DNA from: Xanthostigma xanthostigma | Taxonomy: Eukaryota > Arthropoda > Insecta > Raphidioptera > Raphidiidae | DNA: 64,000 nucleotides | Reading direction: 5' to 3' | Assembly: GCA_963575645.1 (NCBI GenBank) | Contig: OY754466.1 | Coordinates: 10,332,001-10,396,000 of the forward strand | Shown here: positions 46,701 to 58,700 of the stretch, piece by piece | Position numbering within the stretch: the stretch's first letter is position 1 | Layout: each line of letters starts with the position of its first letter | Position numbers and translations under genes: made by a program | The notes under the pieces: generated by a model | Database searches by the model: none | What the model was told of the DNA's origin: nothing | Seen by the model: only the letters and a program-made list of their open reading frames with translations

Positions 46701-49700
46701 GTTGCGTCGCACCAAAACGAACAACAGACAATTCCAGCCGCCCCAAAGGAGATGTACAAAGCACCTCCAGCTGCTACAAAAAAAGACATTTCACTTTTAA
46801 GTGATATTGATGAGAAGAAGTTATTGGAACTGAAAGAGGTAAGATATAATACGAACTTAGTATGTCAAGTGATCGTTAGGTTTCTTTTTTTAAAACGTTC
46901 AACGCGTCTACCTACACCGACCTGCGCATAATAACATGTAAAATGGACGGGTCAAGTTCACTGTTATTTCTAAAGACTTGCAGTACAGCCAAACGCGCGG
47001 GAAAAGATCCACCGTGCAGCGATTTGACTTGACTATGTTGTATGTAAAAAATCTTGCAACTCGATTTTCACCCTCTTCCAAATGTTCAATTGAAGTGAAA
47101 TTTTGCTTTCATATGAAGTTCAGGTGACAATACAATATTCTGATATTTTGAAAATAATAATATTTATATAACAAGTTAAAAATAACAAAGTAGTGAGCGT
47201 GATTGTAGAGAAACGGTTTTTTTATAAGATTTACGTGCAAATTATGGAGCACGTATCTCCAACGTAATAATATTACGTTTCGTGCAGTGCCTGTTAAAAC
47301 TCGCTGACCCTCGTTACAACGTAATTTTATAGCTCGTACATAGAAAATTTCATTGCAGTGTAGATACTAAACTACTATTATTTTAAATCATAGTTTCAAT
47401 GTCGCAATCACGTTATTGAAAATGTTGTTATCAAACTGGAAAAACTTTAAATATATCACTGGTTACCATCAGGACTCAAACCTGAATCTTACAATTTCAG
47501 AAAAACAAAAAAAAAAACAATACAAAAAAAAAACAAAAAAAAAATAAAAAGTATTCTGTGATTTGATATTTCACAGCAAATTTGGTGGTCTGATTGTAAA
47601 TTATGATTTTTATTTTGATTCCGTAGGCGTTTTTCTTGTTCGATTTGAACAATGATGGAATTATTGATCGAAACGATCTTATCCTCACATATCAAACATT
47701 AGGACAAAATAATATTCCTGAGGAAGATATACAAAAAATGCTTTCTGAGGTAAAAGCAATACTCTTAATAAATAAATAAATCGCTGAAAATGTGACTCCA
47801 AAAAATCTATGCCAGAATTTCCGTATTTTTAGGCTCCAAATCCGTTAGACTTTGATGCATTCGTTGTATTGTTGGGTTATAAGACGATTGAACTGGATCC
47901 AGAGGAAACTCTTTTAGACGCGCTGTCACGATGGGATTACAATAATTCCGGATTAATTTCAGAAGAGCGGTAAGTTTTTTAATCAATAATACCAGAGAGA
48001 AGTAATCAATTGTATACTGTCTTATTAAAAAGCTTTAGCAGTTTTGGTAGATACGTTTTGCATAATTATACAATAGAATATATATTAGATATTGTGTCCA
48101 TCGATAATAGTTAATAAGAAAAAATTCTTATTATACAAATCTGAGTCACAGTGAAATCAAAAACGAAAAAATACATGAATATAATATGACTGAATTTTAC
48201 TAATAATTAATTATACTTAATTTATTAATCCAAAAATAGAAGGTGTGTTTTTTAATAGTAACTTAATTAATACATACAGTATGTAAACACGTAAGGTGCA
48301 CATAGGGAAATTAGCATTGAGAAAAAATACTTGGATCAGAGTTAGCTATGACTGCATTAATTGTTAATTCTATTGAATTATCATGGTAATCTTGAGGATT
48401 TCTATTTTATTTTGATTTATTTTTATTTTACTTGTTTTTTTCTATAATAAAAAGCTCTTATAAATCATTATTTTAATTTTTTTCAAAAATTGTCTGACTG
48501 GTATGACGTATGCGCGTTGGTAAATCAGTGACCCAATGTCTTTAGGTTCAACACGAATAGGCGGAGATATTTGATCTCGCACCATATTTAAGTATTTTTG
48601 GGAATATAATGTCCCATTAATAAAAAAAGTCCGATTATGTTGTAATCATTTGAATATTTTCTTCGGTAGTATACACATTCATTTTGCAAAAGAATATTAT
48701 CTGTCAATTTGTCAAATTGAAAAACAAGATTTCAAGGCTCACTCTGATCCAGTCATTTTTTCCCAATGTTAATTTCCCTATGTGCACCTTACGTGTTTAC
48801 ATACTGTATAGTGACTTAGGAATAATATCACTGCATAAAAACAAAACAATTTAGTCCGGTCAAAATAGCAAAAAAAATAGTTGTAGGTTTACAAAAATTC
48901 GCATAGAGCTGAAAATTGGTGCAAGTCTTACAAATAAAATATCAAAATTCCCTACCAACCTCTAAAATGTTTATTCAAGGCCACAAAGGTTAAAAGTATC
49001 AGTTTTTTTTGTACTTTTCTCGTAAACGGTAAATGTTATCTAAAAATAGGTCAGACAAAAGTTGTAGATCATGCAATTGTCTACAAGAATTGAGAATGGT
49101 ATTCGAGAAAATGTTTAAGAACAGCTGGCATCAATTTGAATAAACTGAACTGTTTCAGTCTTTGAAATAAAAAAGAGGAAAAGTCGAGAGTAGCTGCTGT
49201 ACTTTTTTATTTCAAGCGGATTAATTCAGGTAAATTAATAGCTTACAGTGGCATATAAGTAAGCTTCTTTAAGATGTACATGGTACACAAAACCATTTAA
49301 AAGATAAAAGAGACTTTAAAATCCACGTAATCGTCTCCGTTGCCATTCGCTCTTTTTTGCTAGTCGTTTTTTGTCATGTCCTCTATTGAGCACGTACCTC
49401 ATATATATGTCTATGTCCCGATTTTTTTAATTCTTTAAAGTGTAGTTTTATTTTATTAGTAGAAAATTGATGACACAGGCCTCACACTATTTTACACAGA
49501 TAACATACAGTAGGGTGTCCGTTATTTCTCAAGTTCGTTTTTTTACGCTCTCTCCCAAATTTTTAGTTTTTGTCCTAAATAAAGTTACAGATCAAAAAAA
49601 AGCGCTTAATTTTGATATTAAACCGTGCCGAAATCATGATACATTTCCTATTTAAATAACATGGGGTTTTTTCACTTTTTACATTTTTTGTCCTCCGAAA

Positions 49701-52700
49701 TAAATGAACGTAGGTACAGCAATGAGCAAAACATCTTTTGTAGGGACTAGAACGCTCTACAAAAAGGTCTTTTATGATTTTTTGACAAATTCATTCGGTC
49801 AATTAAATTTATTAAGAAAAGAAATAAAACGAAAATTATTTTTTTGACCGCGTTTTTTAAATGCGTCACTTCAAATTATGCCAGAAAATGCCTTTTATAC
49901 TCTATACTCAGGAATCTTTTCAATTTCTTCGAAGTGGTGGAACAATATGAAAAAAATAAAAACTATTCTTTTATAGCTTTGCTTTTAAACAAACTTTAAC
50001 TTTTTGTTTAAACACAAAGCTGTAAAAAGAAAATTATTTTTTATTTATTATTTTCGGAATTAATTGCATTTTAAAATTCTGGACAAATCATCATTTCTTT
50101 ACTGTTTTCATCTAAAATATAGACGAGGTGATTTAATTAACAAACTTTTTTTCTTATAATAGTATTGCGCATAAATTTTCGTTCTCACATGGTAAATATA
50201 TATATAAATATATATATGATAAAAACTGTTGATTGAAGGATGTGCTTATAAAAGTTTTTGTCTTGTGAAACATATTTTTAAAAACCGAAACTTACAGGGG
50301 AAACACCGATATAATAAAATATGCAAAATTTTCATTTTCAGCACAAAACTTTTTTGTGAGATGATATTTCTTTTGCAGTAACTAATTTGAATGTTTGAAA
50401 AGTAGTGTGGTAGGGCAATTTATAAGTTTTCTAGAGTTTTGTGTGCTTCACTCTTCAGCGATACTTGCATATCCTTTTTTCAGAGGCGTCCATACTGTTT
50501 CCACTGACAGATTATAATGCGGCTCTATGATTGAATTAGATCTGTCCTCTAGGAGTCACTAGATAGCTTGTTGATCTATTTCGGATAGTATTTAGACGTG
50601 TAGCAAGTTAATTATTGTTTTTATTATTTTGTTTCAAAATGGCGCCGTTTGATTATTGGAAAAAAAAAATCGTAACTTTCGGTGCCGAATTGTTTCGCTA
50701 ACTTCGAGAAGTTGCTAACAAAAATTGCATTCTGAAATTTTTTAGAAAAAAATTAACCGATTTCAAAATAGGGGTCAGAATGTTTTTGAAAGGGATAAAA
50801 TAATATTTTCCTCAGTCTTACAATCACCTTCCCTAACCTATTTTCCTGGGCACGCGATAAACTCAAAAACTACCAAACGAATTTTCATACAGTTTTCATT
50901 AATACAAAGAGCGATAAACGAGGAAGGTTTTTATATATAATTTGTAAATATTTTGTACAAAATAACGATATTTTTTCAAAGAAACAATGTCAGTACCTAT
51001 CATGTAGCTACATCAAGTAGGCGGGCGCAAGCTCCTGCAATTGGCTGCGATCAAATGGCGCGTCACTGCAGCGCACCAGGCGGGAACTAGCGACATGAGC
51101 TAGCGGGCTCGGCCACCAAGCTACATCAGCTCAAAGCTATTAGTTCAGACATTTTGGCGCTGTAGTAGTTTTTTAATGAAATACATTTTGCAGAATTTTC
51201 CCATAACACTAAATATATCGCACCCGGGTGAAACCGGGCCGGGCCGCTAGTATTGTACTATGTTTAGGGACCATTCATTAATTACGTAAGCGTCCCGAGA
51301 GGGAGTCGGAGTTTAATAAATCTTTACATGACCTTATCTCGGAGCGGAGGGGGGAAAATGCCATTCTTACGTTATATTTTATACTTATACGGGTTTTCTT
51401 ACTTTTAAAAAAATAAAAATCTCTGATTTATAGAGTAACTGAGCCTTTTCTAACAACATTTAACTATTTAGGAATACTAGGTAAATCTTACGTAAGAGAG
51501 AGGAGAGTCCGAGGACTTACAAATCCTGTCAAAAATGGCCAAAATCGTCCATACGTAATTAACGAATGATCCCTTAGCAAAATATGAAATATTTAAGTAA
51601 CTTTCACATAAACGAGCCGCCACTGGATTAGAAAGAGAGAGAAAGGGAGAGGGAGGGAAGGGGGAGAGAGAGAGACTGGCGGCTACGGTTCGTAATGGCA
51701 TGGTGCGGTATTGGAAAACAATCGTTTTTATTGGATTTGGCTAACAAACTTATACACAAACTTTAAAAAGTTTCGAACATTAATTTTAAATCGAAAACCT
51801 TTTTATACTAGAAGGAGCCTGCTTTCTGTGAACAAAGTAAATGCGTTCGTTTTTATGAGTGTGAATGTATTTATCATGTTTGTAAATGAATTTCAAGCTA
51901 CAATGAACAATCTGTTTCGCTTATGATCCAACACTTTTTTGGCTCGACTATATTAAATCCGTTTAAATTTAATTGGTACTTAACTTTTAAAAAAACGTGG
52001 GTTTGTTAACAATTAGGGCACAATAAAGATTGTTCCTGATTGTTTTCCCAATACAACCTAAAAAATTATTGCCTCCACTTTTTAAAGTAGGTAAATTAGT
52101 AATTTTTAGTTTTTTATTGGTTAATATGAGTCCCATCAAAAACATAAAATGTAAAAAAATTCCAAGTCTCGCAACGCAGTTCTTTCGCTAAAACCTACCA
52201 GTCGCGTCTTACCCGCACTCACGTATAATAGACAGTTTTGTAACCGCCCGACAGACATTTAAGGAGGTTGAGCCGTTTTACGAAGATAATGAAAAAAATC
52301 TGAAATAAAGTTTTTTTGATAGATATTTTTATGACAAAATTTTCTGTAAAAAATCCAAAATCATTAGGAGATTTATAAAGTCAAAAATTAAAAAAAACTT
52401 TTACATGTAGTCTTATGGAAAATATGTCAACCTAGCATACAAACGGTACATTTTAATTTTTTGCAAATAACCAAATAATGTCAGCAGTTCCGAAAACTAA
52501 CTATGTAAAGCATCAATGTCTTACGCATATTTTAATATTTTTTCCAATTTAATTAGGAGACTTTTAATCAATAAAAAAAATTATTAAACCTTAGCACTTT
52601 TCGATAATGGACTTTTATTTTTGACAGTTTTAACAATTTTAACTAAATTTTCAACTTTTTAATGATTTAATTTAAATTTCTATTACTTCTAATTTCTTTT

Positions 52701-55700
52701 TTTAATTATTTACTGTAAAAAAATATGTAAAGTACAGATATTTACATAAATTTATTTTTTTTAACCTAACTTTGTACAAAAAATTTAAAAGTTAGAAATA
52801 ATTAATAAATATTAAAAAAAAATATTTATTTATGCTTTCATGGCAATAATATTATTGGTATCATCGACTTATAACCTTTTGTAAAAAATTATTATGGAAA
52901 AGTGCCCATTTAGAATTCAACTTACTTTTGAATGGGACTGTAACGGATCAACCTCCTTAAATCCGACTAAATGATCTGGTTTATTTAGTTTTTATTTTAG
53001 ATACTAAATTTGAAGATATTGAAATTTCAAAATGCCACGTTTCTCGTTTCAAATCCTACAAGTTAAAAAAAATATTTTATACTTTTTAGTTCGTTTTAAA
53101 AACGTGGTATATTAATTTTTTTTTAATTTGTTATATAATTTTCTTCTTTTTACTTATAGACCAGTGAAGTTAGCTTTTGACAAGGACAAAATTAATAACA
53201 GAAAACGAATGATGAGGAAGGGAAGAAACTGCCGTCATAAATACAGAAACGAAAAATTCAAATGCCTAAAAGGCCGGAGGGCTGTGGGGGGCGCGTTTTA
53301 GGGGTCAAACGAGGTTTTTCGTTATTTCCGGCGAAAGCTGACCTCCAATCGAAAAATGTTGTGTGGCAATGTTGTAGGTAAAAGGATCTACAACTTTTAT
53401 AAATATAATTTTTTCACATAACCTTCAGAGAAATATCGAAAAAACCGTGTTTTTCGTTTTTAATTTTTTTCTCCTGCAAAAATGATTTTTCATTCATGAA
53501 ATTTTCAGGAGACTTACCTTTCTATGTCTTTAACAAGCTGTTAATCATTCATAAAAGGGGAATTCAATGTTACATTAACAAATGTATTACACCATCTGAA
53601 AGTAGACATTTTAACGAAGAAAACTCCATACTACGATTTTTGAAAATCTGAAATTTTTACGTTACTTTTTTAGGTTGAAGTTAGGGGTAATTTTTTTCGG
53701 TTTTTTGTTAACATTAAATTGGCAAATTAATTTTTTTATTCGAAAAAATTACAGCTTATTTAAGACATAGAAAGGTAAGTCTCCTGAAAATTTCATGAAA
53801 AAAAAAATCAATTTTGCAGGAGAAAAAAATAAATAACGAAAAATATGGTTTTTTCGATATTTCTCTGAATCTTTGAGGTTATGTGAAAAAATTATATTCA
53901 TAAAAGTTGTAGATCCTTTTAATATCTACAACATTGCCACACAACATTTTTCGATTGGAGGTCAACTTTCGCCGAAAATAACGAAAAACCTCGTTTGACC
54001 CCTAAAACGTGCCCCCCACAGCCCTCCGGCTTCTTACGCATTTGAATTTTTGGTTTCTGTATTTCTGACGGCAGTCTCTTCCCTTCCTCATCATTCGTTT
54101 TCTGTTATTAATTTTGTCCCTTTTTCACTTGATTTTGGGCTAACTGTATTGGTCTATTAATAAAAACGTGGAAAAACAAAAATACATCGTAAAAAAATAA
54201 AAATTTTATATGGGCCATGGTAGTCGAACTCGCGACCTTCGCGATATTAGCACGACGCTCTAACCAACTGAGCTACGACCAATGATTGCAAGATGTCGTA
54301 CAACGGTAAATAACTAACAATGAATTATATATATTTATTAAAATTTCTTTATTTCTTTTATTATTTTCTTCTTTATTTTCACGTATTATCATTTAATTCT
54401 GAGTTATGTTAAAAATTTCAAGTCTCTATCTCATCAGAAAGTTAGTTTAAAATGAATTACAAAGTTCCGCCCGATACACACGAAAATCAAGTTAATATAA
54501 ACGTGGTAATTAACGAAATCAACTGGTTGATGTGGCACACGTTACGGTGTCGTTACGTCAATGATTTACCACTATTGTAGAGCAAAATTTTATTTCATTA
54601 AAATGCTTCTACTTGGTTATGCAAGACATATCCGACTAATATCAATAAAATATTTTTCTAGCATGTAACTGTTGATTTATGGTGTAGCCACCGGTTGTTA
54701 TTTTTTTGTTATTGCGCTACGTTACCCGCTTGCAATATGATTTCGTAGCGTTTCCGTATTTTATTCTATTACTTCAGATTTCTATTATTAAATACCGTAT
54801 TGCTTTCACTTAAAATCATTTGATTTACATAGAAATTCGTTTTTAGTCTAGACTATGCTTTCAGGAAGTTCAGTAATACTAATACTTGGATATTAAATAT
54901 TAGAATTATTTGTGTTTTATTGATGACCAGGTTATGATTGTATCAGGGCTCGAGAATAGTCGAACGAGTAGAGATGCCGTTTTTTTATATAAGGTCTTTA
55001 TGACTTCTCTATTACAAGCCCTCAGTAAAATAACATACCTAATGCAATTTTGAGGTCAACAATTTAATTACTAGGTATAACTTTTTATGTAGCTATGTAG
55101 GTACTTCAATTATTATTTTGGCGTCGACCTTAAAATTTTATTATTTTACGCTTTTTACTAGCCTTTTTTGAAAGAGATTCAACTTTTTTGAAACTTTATT
55201 TTTTAGGGAGTAATTATAATACGTTTTTGGTACGGTACTAATCGCCTTCTTCTTTAACCGATTTAATTAAAATTTATGTAGAACGACTCTAACGGTATAT
55301 GCTCTACAGAAAATGAACCGTCAAAATCGGTCATCTAATGCTAGAGTTATGAGGTAACCTGGTAACATATATAAAAAAACATTATTTTTTGAAGACAGTT
55401 AAAAACGACTTAACCGATTTAGAAAAAAATATATGGGACTATTCTGTAAGTTTTCTGAATAAACTTGCGTCGAATTATTTTAAATCAATTAACCTTTGAA
55501 AAATTTATGGCTGAACGAACAAAAATATACATTTAGAATTGATAACCTCTTTTTTAATTAAAAAAAAACTAATACCGGGTTGCAGAAAGGTTTGTCAAAA
55601 AATTTGATTTGACAATTATCTTAATCATATAATAATTACAGTTTCCATGCATCAGGAGCAGTCTAAAGGCCGCTGCACACGAGGCTAGAAACGCTGCTAA

Positions 55701-58700
55701 ATTTGCCTACTAGTTTTCTAGCGCTGGTTTTCTCAATTGTTTTCATGTGCTCGCTTCACACAAGACTATTTTTCAAGCTTGTTTTGTGGATAGATCTTGT
55801 GTGCGCGCAGTGACACATAAACATAAACACAGAACAAAACGTGTCTGTTGTCTGAGTCCGAGCAGAATGACGCCATATGTTGGTTTGTGGGTGTTTGTTC
55901 AAGTGCCCACGTGAAAGATACTGCTTCCTGATTGCTTCTTGCTAATACCTACCAGGAAAAATAGCCCCTGTTTTAATTTTAAAACCTATCTTGTGAGCTA
56001 GCAGGCCAGTGACGTCATTTCTAGCTTCGTACCCAGCCTACCGGCTAGCAGAACTCCTAGCAGCGTTTCTAGCCTCGTGGTTATGTTATCCAAAAGGTGT
56101 GGCTTCTGTAAGAGAAAAATTGTACTATTCGTTCGACAAACATTTAATAGGCATAAATATTCCGTTGCCATGATTAAAATTGTAATTATGTTCGTATAAA
56201 ACAAATTCTGACAGAAATAATAAATAAGATTAGCGGCAAGCCTGGAAAATTAATTTTATTAGTGTTTATTTCGTTAACAGTAAATTTTACGATCCGTCAG
56301 AAAACCGTGTAAAACTATTTAATTAAACAATTCAAGCTACCAATTAGCATGAGTTACGTACACAACATATCACCTATGCATGTATTAATTAAATTTACAA
56401 ATGAGTGTTGCGGAGATTTTAAAACGACAGAATATAAAAAACAACTGCTTTAACATATATATCAGAAACTTTAGAATTCGTAATAAACATACACAAAAAC
56501 AGGCCAAGTGCGAGTCGGACTCGCGCAACGAGGGGTTCCGTACAAATTTGTATAGGTATGTAAATAGTTCGTCCATCACAGGAATCATCTCTCTAAGATT
56601 TTTTTACAATATGACACGAGACAGACCTATAAATTAGAATCAAGAAATTTTTAAAGAAATGTAAAGAAATTTTTATTAGAAAATCGTTTCTACAGCATAC
56701 AATAATTCTTTGACTGTCAACATGTACATTAATAAATAATAATATTGTACGAATGACAATAAACTTTATTATTATTTTAAAAATCATGATTATTTTCCAG
56801 TATATTATTTACTTTACCTTGAAATTAGTTCAAACTAGCTAGTCTATACAAGTTTATCCTGGAGTGTATATATTCATACTAGGACAAACTAGTTCAGCTT
56901 ACGCTAAACTGGTTTGTCCAATCGAACTTAGGCCAGACCAGTTTGGCCTAGGCTTTACCGGTTTATCCTATCGCATAGAGGTAGAACTAGTTTGGTCTAG
57001 GCCAGGGGTCGGCAACCTGCGGCTCGCGAGTCGCATGCGGCTCTTTCAATGTAAAGTTGCGGCTCTCCAGTTCCATACGCAAAACTTAATTATTTTATTA
57101 TTCTAGCAAAAATACTTTAATATGTTTTGTGCTAAAAACATTTGTGTTTTTATATGAATAAATATTATTTCGTATTTAAAGTCGTTTATTTTAAATAAAA
57201 AATCAAATATAATACCTATTGTAACATTGAAATGAAAATTTTTAACGGCTCTTTAAAAATTGAGAAATTTTAAAAATTGTAACTTTTGTGTATTAAACAC
57301 AGAAGGGTTAAGAGTAATTAGTCGCATATACCTATGAAATAACAACAATGTATCCGATCAACGGGACACGAGTACGCACATTCATCTTAGTTTACCGAGA
57401 TAAATGTTGTGTCCAAACTTCATAATGATCGGCGTTACAGCTCAAAAGTTTTTGTCGTTAAAAATCAGTATTTATACGTTTTTTAAGTAATCTTTTAATA
57501 TCTCTAATATAATTGAAAACACTGTAGGAAAATTATTTTTATATATAGGTGCGCTATAAATTAGATTTATTTAATTTTAATTAATCGTAATGAAATTTTA
57601 AAAAATTGAAATGTAAACCTTAGAAGAAAGCAATGTAGAAAATAAAAAAAAAAATAAAAATATATTCGCCGACGTGGGGCTTGAACCCTAGACCCTTGCA
57701 TTAAGAGTCTTACACTCTACCGACTGAGCTATCCGGGCTTGCACTCTTGAACGCTAATATTGCAGTATTTAGTTAAGGCATTTCACCTGATAATATTTCT
57801 CTGACGGACTAATTTTGAGACACAATTTGCAACATTTTTCATTTATGTTCCGCTCCAATTAGTCGTAGCGTAATATTATATAGCCTATAGCCTTCCTCGA
57901 TAAATGGGCTATCCAACAAAAAACAATTTTTTCAATTCAAACCAGTAGTTTCTGAGATTAGCGCGTTCAAACAACCTGAGTATAAGAACGAATCTTCTCC
58001 TAGCATTTCAGCAACCTTGACGTTCACGAGCCAATACTGTATTAGATACAGAAGGGTTAAGAGTAATTAGTCGCAAAATTGTATCTGTCTGACGTCCCGA
58101 CCATCCTGTAAATAGTTGTTCTGTTCAGTGTACGTAAATACTCGGTAATCTGACAGGCGAACTGGCAACATAACGATCATAGTATCATGTTGTGTGCAGA
58201 TGGTCAGTTTACTTAGAGCAGACAGACAGCGGAAATAGTTGCACCACGGTTTGGCTACGTGTTTCTGACACATGATATTCGTTTGTTAGTCTTAACAAGC
58301 AGTAAAATGGAGAAAAACATGTGTTGCTATTATTATTATTTCTCCCCGTCTTTTGTTTCTCAATGTTTTTGGCTCGCTCCAGTAGACGCTATTTCCTTTT
58401 TGTAAGTCTTCATACGCCAACATGGACACCAAAACTTACAGGAAATTGGATAGTGTTTTGTTTTTATTTTCACAGAGCGCTCTGCTTAGAAATTGAAATA
58501 CATGTAAACGTGTATGTTTTGTTTTAAATCGTTGCTAAATTGTTTTCAACGTACTGCTTATACTAATGAAATAGTTTATCTGGATGAAGGATCTGTAAAT
58601 TACTTTTAAAATAAATTTTATTGCATGCTTACTTTTTTTAAAACTATTTTCAGATGCCGACATTATTCTCTGTAATTTGAGATCTTGAATCTGTGGTCAC

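Larger units (their letters stand above)
53030..54510 (-). repeat. tRNA-Ile-carrying repeat, copy 2, split by a 1-kb foldback element
   Basis: On the minus strand the order is: flank (GATGAGATAGAGACTTGAAA, 54415-54435), tRNA-Ile-like sequence (54211-54283), TTTTTTTACGATGTATTTTT, then the AAAACGAACTAAAAAGTATA and GAAACGAGAAACGTGG part (53040-53110). That is the order of 40435-41130. The element at 53157-54156 interrupts it. Only one arm of the palindrome survives. Confidence 0.7.

Noticed and set aside
46433-46789. 118-codon minus-strand frame opposite exon 2
   Set aside because: It is a shadow of the light-chain exon, whose + strand frame has spliced continuity and family similarity.
47461-47510. 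Possible seventh tRNA-like relic (AGGTTTGAGTCCTGATGG on the minus strand)
   Set aside because: Only a T-arm-like string is visible, with no D-arm or anticodon arm at the right distance; noted in intron 2 instead.
47489-47695. Minus-strand frames opposite exon 3
   Set aside because: They arise from the A-rich intron tract and the antisense of the EF-hand exon.
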